Assembly: GCA_000969725.1 (NCBI GenBank)
Contig: JXSR01S061649.1
Strand: one strand, 5' to 3'
DNA length: 43,099 nucleotides
DNA from: Ophiothrix spiculata
Taxonomy: Eukaryota > Echinodermata > Ophiuroidea > Amphilepidida > Ophiotrichidae
Each line of letters starts with the position of its first letter. Within the stretch, counting starts at the first letter, position 1. The position numbers and the translations under genes are program-made. Below are positions 1 through 10,784 of this stretch, piece by piece. Below the pieces are notes generated by a model, which was not told the DNA's origin, did not search any database, and was given only the letters and a program-made list of their open reading frames with translations.

Positions 1-1392
1 TAAATTCAAACTGTTTACCATACAAATGAATGCAGTAGTGGAGTGACCTTGGTTAACATTCCATTGGGTCAACTGAGTGTTGCTGTGTGTTATGGGAAGG
101 GCTTAATTCACCCTCTGGTACTGATCTGTGATTGTCCAGTTACATTGCATCTGGGAATTATGCTGTGTTTATCAGAGTACAAAATGGAAATGGTACATCC
201 CTCTCTTCTGATGTCTGTGGTTCAGTCAAGATAAATAAATAGATGTCAGTAAGGTCATTTTGGTTAAGTAGTATGAATTAGTATTGCAAATTTATATTTT
301 TAAGACAAGGTACACAATATATAATGGTGTGTGTGAATATTACAGGTCTGTTTTCATTAATAGGCAAGGTTGTCACCAGCCAAATTTGGACAAGAATAAT
401 GAATCGGAACGTACACTGAATCAAATTGTAATTGCAACACTTTATGAGTAAAGTGTATGTATCTGTTTGGAAGTTTGAATTGGTTCTTTAGCTGGTTATA
501 TGGTCTTAAAATCCATTGAATTAGACCAGGTGCCCGTTACTCTCATCCAGATGCTGAACAGCCTTGGATGAGACTAATCATCGAAGTAGAAGTACTACCC
601 ATCAGCAATGAGCGGCATAGTGACAACACTGCCTATTGGTGTTAATTCAAATGTACTATAGTCAGATTTGATAGTGTTATGGTGTAGTGAGTCACCTCAA
701 GCATAATAGTCAATTAAAGCTTATTCATAGAGAGAATGGTTGATATTAGATTGCTATTGGTTTGCATTGATTTGGTACAAGTATTAGATATCTTACTGAA
801 CACAGATGCATTTTAGCGAAAGCGAGGCTCCTGCCTTATGGAGCTCGCTTGTGTGGTCCATCGTAGCTCCTATACTGTAGAAAATAAGTGTAAAACTGGA
901 CACCTATTAAAATAGTAAAATGCATAATGTACTGATCCATCCATACTTCTGTAAAAGAAATGTGGCGGCTACAACACCTAGATTTTTTTATTTGTTGGGT
1001 TGTTTGCAATTGATTCTGTGCTCAAACAACATGACAGAATGAAGTGCATACAAGCAAATGGTAGGTCTAAGGTTTTGGATCTTCATTTTTACAAATTTAA
1101 GATTGTGTTTATTTGTCAAAAGTTTTCTGCAAGATGTGTTATCCAACTATTCTTTCAACAAATATTGTATTTTTGTGATTCATATGTTAGCATGTGCCTT
1201 CCCTGGTATAAATAACTGGCCCATTTGTTTTTCCTTATGTATAATGAGCTATGTTCACTGCCAAAGATACAAAGTACTTCATTTTGCAAGTTTATTCCAA
1301 TTTGTTGATTCCAATTTTGATGTTGTGTCTGTGTACTCATCATCAGCAGTTGTACCCCGCTGCAACCTGCAAACCAAGTGAGAGACACTTTA

Positions 1393-1793
1393 GGCTTTGC
1401 TTCCAAAGACATTCGCTCGCTTGAGTGACATTCGCTCACCCTACTGAGAATACTTGCTACAATGGGAAGTGACTTTCCCTACACTTCATATTGAGTGAAA
1501 GCAAGGATAGCTGTGAATATTCTTGGGTTTATTTTATTTAATAATCACAACGCTGCAACATGTGTGAGTGATTATTTACTTTCATCAATTTAAACGGATG
1601 TTCGCGCAATGAGAGCGACATTCGCTCTCTGTTTTAGCGAATATAACAGAACGAATATCAAGCGGGAATGTCACTTGGGCGAGCGATTGATAATCACTCT
1701 GACGTATTCGCCGAAAAGGAGAGCGAATACGTCAGAGCAAATATCAAGCACGAATGTCACTTGGGCAAGTGAATGTCTTTGGACGCAAAGCCA
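1393..1793. mobile_element. MITE-like foldback element, family I, copy 1
   Basis: The left end reads GGCTTTGCTTCCAAAGACAT then TCGCTCGCTTGAGTGACATTC. The right end, reverse complemented, reads GGCTTTGCGTCCAAAGACAT then TCACTTGCCCAAGTGACATTC. Inside is a perfect hairpin with 15-bp arms (1697-1711 and 1723-1737, 11-nt loop) and a direct repeat of AATATCAAGC..GAATGTCACTTGGGC. No transposase is present. Related to 6100-6352. I could not define a target-site duplication. Confidence 0.75.
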
Positions 1794-2917
1794 AACCTTA
1801 ATGCTATTATTCCTGGTTGGAATGTTTTGAATGCATAAGTGCATTGCAAAGATCATGCATTGGTCTGAACACAAGCATACATGTACTCTATACACTTTCC
1901 AAACAAATGACAGTCATGACTCATGGTTATGGCTGGCTATTTGTTAAGAACAGGTAGCACTGAGGTCCAATATATATTTTATTTGAACCATTTGGTGATT
2001 TGGATGTTAAAGATAATATATTATTAACCCATCCATCACATCTTTATCCATTCCCAGTGGGGTCAAAATTTGAATTGTAGATCCTGAGAATATTCTTAAA
2101 TGCTACCCCTGTCACAGCTAAGCTAATGAAATGTGTTCAAAAAATTCAGCCAGGAATAATGATTCAAACAAATATCGTAATCGCATATATCATATAACCT
2201 CCCACCTTATAGTACAGTGTATATTTCAATGCAACGATGCATATCAGGAATTTGATCTTATTCAGAAGTAAAGCAGTATTAATATGTATAAATAAGTAAA
2301 ATAATGATTATGCCTAATTGTTCATGACTGCTTGAAGCGAAAGGGCTAGTTGAAAGAAGGAAAAGTTGATGTAAAACAGAAAGGAAGCTTATTATCGTTC
2401 TTCCCATGCCAAGAAAAATGTTGACCCACATCAGTAAACAAGATTGCTTTACAAAAAGAGTCTTGGCAAGTCCTCCTCTTGCATTATTAATCAGTTCCTG
2501 CTTCCAAATGCTGATCAAAAGTGTTCTATAGCCACTAAACTTAACATTGTCACTCTAATTACATAATAAATACAAATGCAGAGTGTGTGTCTTGCTTATG
2601 TAGATACAATTAAACCTGTTGTGCTGATTGGCACGGCACTATGCAACTTTGTTTTTGTGGTATAAAGTGGTAGTGATCACTGTAAGCCTTGATGTTATGT
2701 AACATCCCCGTCCTTATTACATGTTTTCCAATGATAGAGACAGTATGATTTGTTTGAGTATAAATGTTGAGTTGATAATCAGGTGCTATGTTTTACCAAG
2801 TAGTAGATAAACTTCCATGGTTTTGAAGGGTAGTTGTTTTGGCCAGCTTTCTGCAAAAGGAAGCCCACATATTATGACAGTTTCAGATTTCTGTATCATC
2901 TCTTATTTTAGTATATG

Positions 2918-3064
2918 TATGTGTGCTACCATAGCAAAAGTATGCAGTTGTCGACTCCCACACATTGCTCATTGTAGCATATCTAGAAGTATTCATCAGA
3001 TATGTTACAATGAGCAACGTGTAGGAGTCAACAACTGCATCTTTTTGTCACAGCGGCACACATG
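2918..3064. mobile_element. Foldback element (~147 bp), family II, copy A
   Basis: An imperfect palindrome. The left arm holds GCAAAAGTATGCAGTTGTCG and ACATTGCTCATTGTAGCATA. The right arm holds the complements TATGTTACAATGAGCAACGT and CAACTGCATCTTTTTGTCAC. The left arm lines up base for base with the element at 29731-29880 (shared TTGCTCATTG, GCAAAA..GATGCA, TTGTCG), so the two are members of one repeat family. Confidence 0.75.
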
Positions 3065-3284
3065 TACTGCCCACAAAGCAAGCATGATCCAAGTTCTGAT
3101 ATGTCATGAAGTGAACACGGTTCCCACTAACTTTGAGACAAGTTTAGGGTAATTGGCTCTCAAGTGATTTTTATACTGTATGTAGTAGATTGATCAAGAA
3201 TTCAACCTTCATTCTTTTATACTCCCACTAATGAAAGAACATCCATTAATGCCATTGCAATTATATAGGCATTATGGTTTGTTC

Positions 3285-3414
3285 CAGAGTGCTGTCGATA
3301 TGCATCGATCGATGCCCATCGACGCGCAGTCTTTACACGCGCTATGCACAAGGAATAGCGCTTGTAAAGACTGCGCGTCGATGGGCATCGATCGATGGAT
3401 ATGGTCAGACTCTG
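3285..3414. repeat. Long near-perfect hairpin (130 bp)
   Basis: The arms CATCGATCGATGCCCATCGA-CGCGCAGTCTTTACA at 3303-3337 recur inverted at 3361-3396, with a short loop around GCACAAGGA and few mismatches. The pairing extends out to CAGAGT (3285-3290) and ACTCTG (3409-3414). It is much richer in GC than its surroundings. It could be a MITE relic or a structured RNA precursor. Strand of any transcript is unknown. Confidence 0.85.
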
Positions 3415-3679
3415 AATAAAACATTACTGTTTTTCCACTGATTTTTGCATTGTAATTCATTCTGAACCTAGCACCTGACCTTGGCTGGATTTGTGTGTGA
3501 TTATTTTGTTTGTAGGTTTTAGACTCTGCATTTTGAGGAAATTGGACATAAAATAGACTACCTATATGCTTCTTAAATGTTTATTTTAAAGGTATTCTTC
3601 ACAATTCTTTGAGATTTTGATCCAACATTTTGATATGGTACTGCACGTTAGGCCTCGTATCCATAGGATATTCCCTTAA

Positions 3680-3950
3680 GGACTTTGCCCTTCCATTGTT
3701 TCCTTTCCAATTGTAACCACACAAACAATGAACCTTGGTTATACTTAGCGATCATATCAGTGGTCTTGTGTACAGCAGATGTTCCCTATGACCTGCAGCT
3801 CAAACAATATATCTGTTCTATCTTGGTGCTGGCAGGTCACAAGAAACATCTGCCATACACAAGGCCACTGATGTAATCTCTAATCAGAACAAGTTTATTG
3901 TCTGTGTGGAACATTACAATTGGAAACAATGGAAGGACACACTCCACAAG
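3680..3950. mobile_element. Foldback element with ~115-bp arms
   Basis: The left arm has CCTTCCATTGTTTCC, CCAATTGTAA, ACACAAACAAT, CAGTGGTCTTGTGTA and CAGATGTT..GACCTGC. The right arm carries the same blocks as inverted complements (GCAGGTCAC..AACATCTG, TACACAAGGCCACTG, ATTGTCTGTGTGG, TTACAATTGG, GGAAACAATGGAAGG). The arms are about 80-85 percent similar by eye with a short loop. No coding capacity. Confidence 0.75.
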
Positions 3951-4787
3951 GGAAGTGCATATGGATGCAAGACTAGTATACTAGTAGGGAGGTATAATAT
4001 GTGTAGGGTGTAGAATTATGCGGAATGTTACAGGAGGCCATTTTAATTCTCCTTAATAGAGTTAAGAGTGCCTATATATAGACACAAACTGGACTCTTGT
4101 GTTGTCTCAGACTCATGCTTAAACTCTAAGCCTGATGTGAGTCCTGTGCATAATGAAAGTCGAATGAATTCAGTAGCAAGTAGAGGCAAATCTAACAAAT
4201 TATTATTGTGAGGGAGTATATTGGGCTATATTAGTACCTTTTATTTTGTAGTAAAGTAATTGTTGTGGGGTTATATTAATTGGTAATGAGAAGGGTTATG
4301 ATCAGGCAATAACTGTTGAAAATTATTTAATATCCAATCATTTAGCAATACCTTTAGCTCTATGAAATATCAGTTTTTAAATACAAAATATATATTATAT
4401 ATGTATCTTTGTATGATGTTTGACAGCTGATGTATTTTGTTTGTTATGATTATCCTCAAGAGTGATTTGAGTTTTAATTTGCTAAGATTGTATCTATTTT
4501 GTTGCAAATCAAATTTTATTTAGTTTGTTAGATTAAAGTGATTGATTGTATTGCAATGGATTTAAAGTGGTTTGCTTACATAAGATGTAGTCAATATGTT
4601 TTGCTCTGGGAGCAAAGTTTGTTGACCATACTTTGTATCTTTGAATGTTAAAAGGAAATAAAGATTTGTGCTCTTGGGAGTACAAGATGATGGATAAAAT
4701 ATGAAATATGCATAGAGTAGCTGCTATATTGTGATTTGTTACAAATATGAGTATTCAGTATCGTAGTGGTTATGTAATTCCACAGTA

Positions 4788-4890
4788 ACTGGTTCACGCA
4801 CAACCCCTGACAATGGTGTATGCAATACTTTTATGTGGTGATCATTTCGATCATGGTTCAAAACTAGAAAGCATGAACCAGTTGTTAGAG
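4788..4890. repeat. Short inverted repeat pair
   Basis: AACTGGTTCACGC near 4788 is matched by GCATGAACCAGTT near 4873. A 13-bp arm with one mismatch and about 75 bp between. Possibly the ends of a small element. Low certainty. Confidence 0.35.
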
Positions 4891-4944
4891 TATAAACGGA
4901 TTAAATGTAACACTTCGAGACTGAATTGTGATCATTCATAGTGC

Positions 4945-4971
4945 CATAGATATAGAGAGGAAATACCAGAC
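4945..4971 (+). repeat. Fragment of the SINE body
   Basis: CATAGATATAGAGAGGAAAT then ACCAGACT matches, in the opposite orientation, the body of the SINE-like element at 5399-5427. No tRNA-like head precedes it, so it looks like a truncated copy or a separately shared core. Confidence 0.55.
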
Positions 4972-5043
4972 TGCCTAATGCCTATACCACCAAATGTAAT
5001 GGCATATAGTCAGCCATGGAGAAATCAAATTGATGGCATTTGA

Positions 5044-5206
5044 CAGGGATGCAAGTTTTCAGGAAATTTCCTGAATTCAGGAAATTTTACTGAAAATATC
5101 TTGTTTTCAGGAAATTTTACCCTGTATGAAAGAATAGGAAAAGTGCTCTTTTTAGGAAATTTGAAGACGTTTCAGGAAATGTTGGCTTCATTGACTTGCA
5201 TCCCTG
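5044..5206. mobile_element. Small MITE (163 bp) with 6-bp target duplication
   Basis: Termini CAGGGATGCAAGT and ACTTGCATCCCTG are perfect 13-bp inverted repeats. They are flanked directly by ATTTGA on both sides (5038-5043 and 5207-5212). The interior repeats TTCAGGAAATTT several times. It sits between the two oppositely oriented SINE-body copies. A related sequence (CAGGGATGCCAGTTTTCCTG) occurs at 9434-9453. Confidence 0.75.
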
Positions 5207-5398
5207 ATTTGAGTCCCGTCAAAATCAACTTAAAAGTGTTGAGATTCAAATGTGCATTGAGGAAAACTATACAAATACTTTCTCATGCAAGCGATATGGA
5301 AAACTTAACACAAAGATGATTATATTTGCAATATTCTGTATGACATGATGTGATCATCGACCCTCAATATGATCCAGGCTGGAATTAATATGTTGCCG

Positions 5399-5530
5399 AG
5401 TCTGGTATTTCTCCTCTATATCTATGCATCGTGTTGTGGCTAAGCTGATCAAATTCAATGATTGTGATCAGGATTTGAACTTGGAATCTCCTGTTTATTA
5501 ATCAGAAGCTCTGCCAACTGAGCCACAGAC
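5399..5530 (-). mobile_element. tRNA-derived SINE-like element
   Basis: On the minus strand the head has an RNA polymerase III box A (TGGCTCAGTTGG) in a full tRNA D-arm context (GGCTCAGTTGGCAGAGC). A 5-bp anticodon stem (TTCTG/CAGGA) with an enlarged loop follows, then box B (GTTCAAATC). The acceptor and T stems do not pair, so it is not a working tRNA. Downstream comes a body with CATAGATATAGAGGAGAAAT and ACCAGACT, which recurs inverted at 4945-4971. Typical of a SINE: tRNA head plus unrelated body. Confidence 0.7.
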
Positions 5531-5777
5531 TAGATAACTTTGAAGCATTTAATTATCCCTCGAGCTCAAGTCCGCATTTCTCTTTACTGGTGATAAGCAT
5601 CAAGTTGAATTTTGTGTTCCCAAGTCTTGAGCTTCCTGACGGATAGAATATTTATTCATTTGTGCAAGTATAACCTCGTGAACTAATAGTTTTATCATAT
5701 TATAGGCAGAATAAAAAATGATTGGACCGTGTAAACAAAAATCCAGGATAGGAATTGTATTTAAAAACAGTGGGCCC

Positions 5778-5833
5778 TGCACTCTGAATTTGTGTGTATA
5801 TTTGCCGTGCACTCTGAATTTGTGTGTATATTG
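5778..5833. repeat. Tandem duplication, 30-bp period, two copies
   Basis: TGCACTCTGAATTTGTGTGT followed by ATATT occurs twice at a spacing of 30 bp. A simple local duplication. Confidence 0.85.
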
Positions 5834-6099
5834 TCCAATAAATTATTGTTTGGCCTATAATTCTTCTTGAAATTACTTTCCCACCTTAATGCTTCTCTCT
5901 TGTCATGAGAGAGGTGTGGAGAGGGAGAGCAACTGGACATTTTGATCTTTAGTTTAATGCTGCAGTGATTAAATTCTGCAGCAATATACCGTTTAATCAC
6001 ATTGAATTCTAGCTTCAGTATGTTCTTGAATTTGATCACTGTGCCCAAACTGTGAATTAAATTTTATCTTTCTCTAGATTATATCTTTCCTTCAGTTTG

Positions 6100-6352
6100 G
6101 TATCCAAAGACATGTGCTCACCAGAGTGATATTCGCTCTTTTTCTTACCAATTGAGGGGAAATATCACTTACAGTGTTTGAATATTGGTTAATTGATGTT
6201 AGTATTGGTTGAAATTGATGTTTTACAAAAAATTAACCAAACATCAGTTTAACCAGTATCCAAATATTGTAAGCATCATTCAAGCGAATAAATGAGAACG
6301 AATAATGCGAGCAAATGTCTCTCCGGCGAGCGAATATCATTGGACGTTAAGC
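6100..6352. mobile_element. MITE-like foldback element, family I, copy 2
   Basis: The left end reads TATCCAAAGACATGTGCTCA then CCAGAGTGATATTCGCTC. The right end contains GAGCGAATATCATTGGACGT then TAAGCC. These match the termini of 1393-1793. The interior is also self-complementary: ATCACTTACAGTGTTTGAATA near 6163 pairs with sequence near 6255-6285, and GGTTAATTGATGTT pairs with AACATCAGTTTAACC-like sequence. Non-autonomous, no coding capacity. Confidence 0.7.
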
Positions 6353-7485
6353 CGTAGAGAGACGAAAAGGCTTGAATATCATAATGCTTAAATTAAAACA
6401 TTTTAAAAATATAGCTACTGTATTCAAGTCCAACATTGTGTATCCTGCTTCTTAGGTTTTTCAAGGTATCATGGGATCTATACTTGTGTACTGTTAAATC
6501 TAGCCTTTTAGTATTGATGAAACCTTGCTTCGTTTGGTGTTATGATTGACTTACTTTAAAGAATATGGTATACATTTATTTTGGCTTGTTCATGGATTAG
6601 GATTTCTTCTTAGAACTAATATTGTTTTAAGGTTTCTTCACATTTATTTGTGTTAATTTACACCTTATTTTATTTCAGGTGTTAAATGGAAATGTTGTAA
6701 ATATTTGGTTTGCCAATGTTGATAACAGTTATTTTTGTGAACAAGTAAAGCAATAATTATATACAAGAAAGTGGTGTATTTATGTGTTGATCCATATGTA
6801 CCGGATTTGAAGTTTGGAAGTGTTATAGAAAAGTTGACATGAGTGTAGAAATGCATGGGCTAGAAATTCTTTTAAACCAAACGATTTTTCTGTCATAACA
6901 GTTAATATTTGCCAAAACATATGAAAAATTACTGACAGTCTTTTTTTGCAGATGAATATATAGATGCTGTGTTTTAGGAGCAAACTATATTTTCATTCAT
7001 TTGAAGGCTAACAGTACCCATCAAATGGTTCAATATATTCCTATAGTAGCTCTGATTTCATGCACAATTCAGCATTACAATTATGAAGTAAGCAAAACAT
7101 TTGTAAATTCATTGGTTTCAAACAAAAGATTCTGTCAATAAATTGTACCAGAACACCTGTTCCGATACACTGTAAAAAGTGTGTTAATTTTGATAACTGT
7201 AACAGTTTTTGAACAAGTATAATTGTATACGAACACTAGGTCTATGCAATAACACTTGGTGCATGCAACCACAAGTATCCTACATTTTCAGAAATGTCAT
7301 GTCAATGTTTCAGTCATTTACTTCAAAGTCAAAGTATATACTTATCCATGGTAACAGTATGCAGAACACATCAAGACATTTACACATGTTCAAGAAATGT
7401 TACTTGTAAGTGTTCAAAATTAACTCGTAGAAATTTGACGCGGGTAAAATTCAAATCATTCATAACGTTACGTAGGATCAAGAGG

Positions 7486-7551
7486 CAATCACAAATTAAC
7501 GACAGGTTCAGTCTTATGATATATTAACGGTGCATTTAAATGTTAGTGAAA
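7486..7551. repeat. Fragment of the 20638-20886 repeat family
   Basis: TTAACGACAGGTTCAGTCTT, ATTAACGGTGCATTTAAATG and AGTGAAAT match, with ordinary divergence, 20820-20879 (TTAACGATGGGTTTGGTCTT, TTTAACGATGTATTTAAACG, AGTGAAAT). It is the inner side of one terminal repeat. The opposite end was not found here. Confidence 0.6.
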
Positions 7552-7597
7552 TGGCAATTAGTGATTTACATACATTATGACATGATAGGCACGATTA

Positions 7598-8270
7598 CAG
7601 CCCGCTAGTCCGAAGGTTTGCCAGTCCGAAGGTTTGCTAGTCCGAAGGTTCGCTAGTCCGAAAATGAAATAAGGTCCGCTAGTCCGAAATTAAAAAAGGT
7701 TCGCTAATCCTAAGGTTCGCTAATCCGAAAATGAAATAGGGTTCGCTAGTCCGAAAGTGAAATAAGGTTCGCTAGTCCGAAAATGAAATAAGGTTCGCCA
7801 GTCCGAAAATGAAATAGGGTTCGCTAGTCCGAAAATGAAATAGGGTCCGCTAGTCCGAAAAATAATTAAGTTTTGTTGATTTGCAACCGGACCTTTTTTT
7901 CATTTTTCGGACTGCGAAACTTAATTCATTTTCGGACTAGCAATACTCTTTTCATATTCGGACTAGCAAACCATATTTCATTTTCGGACTAGCAAACCTC
8001 TCTTCATTTTCGGACTAGAGAACCTTATTTTTTTTGGACTGGCGAACCTTAGGATTAGCGGACCTTTTAAAAAATTTCGGACGAGCGGACCTTATTTCAT
8101 TTTCGGACTAGCGAACCTTTTTTTAAATTCGGACTAGCGAAGCCTTTTTTCGGACTAGCGAACCTTTTTCAAATTCGGACTAGCAAACCCTCAGGTATAG
8201 GAAAATACGCTTTCGGACTAGCGAACCTTGTTTCATTTTCTGACTAGCGAACCTTCGGACTAGCGGGCTG
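7598..8270. mobile_element. 673-bp palindromic element made of a ~26-bp tandem unit
   Basis: The ends are CAGCCCGCTAGTCCGAAGGT and its inverted complement, flanked by TTA on both sides (7595-7597 and 8271-8273). The left arm is about 12 head-to-tail units of the type GTTCGCTAGTCCGAAAATGA + AATAAG. The right arm is about 15 units in inverted orientation (TTCGGACTAGCGAACC). A ~40-bp centre (about 7870-7910) separates the arms. The 3-bp TTA duplication is compatible with the PIF/Harbinger superfamily, but no transposase is present. It is not a CRISPR array: units abut without unique spacers and the arms mirror each other. Confidence 0.85.
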
Positions 8271-9233
8271 TTACCATAGGCGCAGAGGTTATCTTAACTA
8301 AATGGACATGAATATCTGATTGCAGGGATTAACACTGAGCCAAGTACATGCCTGGCAGCTCCTGGCCTACCACGGCAAAAGGAATTACTGATCAAATATA
8401 GATTAATGATATTGTTTGGGAAGCATGGACTTGGGTCAGGGTTGCATTCTGGTATTCAATTTGATAATTTTACCTTGCCGTGCTATGCTTGGAAGACAGA
8501 CCAAAACAAGTTATCAATTTTAGTAAAAATGTGATCTTGTAAAAATGTTTGGAACAATTGTATAGACTTGAGAACAGAGAATAAGTAAGTTTGGTAGAAT
8601 TGCAGCTGTTGATTGCGATTGGTGTGCTATGTTTTAAGATTGTTGAAAGCAAATTGCAAGGTTCCAGTATATCTACAATCATTTTAAAAGGATGCAACTG
8701 TAGTAAGTACAATACAATAAAGATTTGTTAAGTGTTAGAATTCACTAAAATATTGCGGGTATCATTTTTATTTTCAAAATGAGGGAAAAGATGAAAAGAA
8801 TCATTAATAGTGCATTTTCCACTGTCATTGACAAGTGCTGTTTTCTAACAAGTTTTGATTGTTACTTATCCTTAAAACATATTTACTGCATAGCATGTTT
8901 TCTGCTGGTAGTGGGTGGCACCTACAGACCTTTAAGGCTGCGATCAAATAGAAGTATACAGTATTCACTATATGCTTCCAGGGGATGCACTCATATTCCT
9001 AGCGATGGAGATAACTACCCGTTAATTTCAAATATCAAACATGAATACCTTCTCGAAAGCTTATAGAGAATATCGTATACCATAATTCTTTATGATTGCA
9101 GCCTAATCAAGCGTAAATTTACTTCGAAGGTTTAAACTTTAAATAATGGTACTTTTAAAAAGATTAATTAGAGTACAAATCTGATTTTGGACATTTGCAT
9201 CATTTTGACATGATTGCACTAAACATCAAACAA

Positions 9234-9589
9234 GGGGTGCTCTGGCAAAATGAGCGGAAAATTTTGTTTTTTCAAAATTGAGTTTATGACAAATTTTAAT
9301 TCTAAGCTCAGCTTTTGAATGATATATAATATGTCATACTTTCTTTCTACAATCTTCATTTAGAGATTGAAATACAAGGCAATCCACTCAAAATCTGGCA
9401 GGAAAAAATTGTCGCAAATCGATTTTAAAGTTCAGGGATGCCAGTTTTCCTGCAATTGCAGGAATTCCTGCTTTTTGAACGAATTTCAAGTCATTTCCTG
9501 CAATTTACCCCAACAGGATTTATTATGCGAGTCAGTTTTTATTCAAAATCTTCAATTGTGACTTTCCGCTCATTTTGCTAGTGCACCAC
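9234..9589. mobile_element. MITE-like element with 27-bp terminal inverted repeats
   Basis: Left end GGGGTGCTCTGGCAAAATGA + GCGGAAA. Right end, reverse complemented, GTGGTGCACTAGCAAAATGA + GCGGAAA (24 of 27 identical). The interior contains a segment related to the MITE at 5044-5206 (CAGGGATGCCAGTTTTCCTG, then several CCTGCAATT), perhaps a nested remnant. No coding capacity. Confidence 0.75.
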
Positions 9590-10784
9590 TCAAATTTATT
9601 TGTTGTGAACACTACGGACCTTGCTTGCTTCCTGGAAACAGCTGTGTAACAGAATCACAAATGAGCATTTTTGAAAGCAAATATCTGTTAAATCCAATGA
9701 ATTTTTATAAGGGAACCGGTATTCTCCGCCATCTTGTGTCGCTCATGGAGCAGAGTTATTGTACCTCCGGATATATTTGGAGTTTGGCCCGATATCAAGG
9801 TAGATCGCGTAAATTGTCATTTGATGTATATACAGCGCGTGCATTTTGTTGCGTGCATAAACCGTGTCTGCATTTCAAGTAGCGTGTATTGCGACTTGCT
9901 ATAATATGATCAAAGTACACCAACTTTCCCGCTAATCCGTTACTAACTTACCCTCCATGAGGGACAATCCAAGATGGCCACTTTCCCATAGGATTTACAC
10001 AGCGGTAAAATCGGTACCGGTTACCTTATAAAACTTCCTTGGATAAATCAAGTTAAAGGAAGAATTAATTTTCATACAATTTATTTTCTTTGATTTATAC
10101 AATTAGATCTAAATTATTTTTTTAATTTGAAAAATTCCAAATAATTTCCAGATTCCATCAATGAATTTGTTCTATTCTATACTTAAACACATTCTCAACT
10201 ATGCGGTATGGTGTTTAAAAATTGCCCAAATCAGCTTTGCAAATGCTTGTTTGTGATTTTGAGTAGAAAATGGGCATTATGAAAGTGAGGTCACTATATA
10301 TAATTGTTTGAATGTTAAATGTGTATGGTAATAAAGATTGATTATGTTAAGGAAGAGATGATCAACTGAGAGCATGTTATTTGTTGGAATTGCAAAAATG
10401 AAATCAAAAATCCGAATGTATCAATAAATATTTGATTGCAGTTATGTGCTGGTGATTTGTTTCCTTCTTGGGGAGAGTGGAATTAACATTGTGTGCAATA
10501 AGTCCTGGGCTATATTGAAATACTAGATTTTATCAAGTTGAACTTTGAAAAATATTGACGAGATGGTGCGGAAAAAAAGCAGATATCCATCGCAAAAAGC
10601 CCTACTAATACTTGAAAATTGGCTATTCTAAAATGGCCGCTTTTGATGTTTACCTTTGTTGCACCAGTGATTTTAAGTGAACACTTGTGAAATAAGTGAG
10701 GGCAAATTTGCTCTTTTATGTCAGCGATATTTTGTTGACTTGTCTTTCTGCAAGATTTTCCTTACGTTTTAAGCTTTCTTGCTA

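Noticed and set aside
541-573. Short hairpin TCTCATCCA..TGGATGAGA
   Set aside because: Nine-base arms with a 15-base loop are expected by chance in a window of this size, and nothing around it suggests a terminator or RNA gene.
820-850. Short hairpin AAGCGAGGCTCC..GGAGCTCGCTT
   Set aside because: The stem is short and imperfect, and no repeat family or gene is attached.
1058-1381. 107-codon plus-strand open frame
   Set aside because: Low-complexity Cys- and Phe-rich composition typical of translated AT-rich non-coding DNA. A minus-strand open frame overlaps it.
2817-3152. 111-codon open frame on the plus strand
   Set aside because: It runs through the foldback element at 2918-3064, has no recognisable family, and lacks splice or codon signals of a gene.
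5465-5530. Functional tRNA gene on the minus strand
   Set aside because: Box A, box B and the anticodon stem are present, but the acceptor and T stems do not pair and the anticodon loop is nine bases. It fits a SINE head.
7598-8270. CRISPR-like array of short repeats
   Set aside because: The units abut with no unique spacers, the two halves are inverted copies of each other, and the window is clearly eukaryotic.
9434-9528. Second full copy of the MITE at 5044-5206
   Set aside because: Only one end-like sequence (CAGGGATGCCAGT) and related interior motifs are present. The other inverted end is missing.
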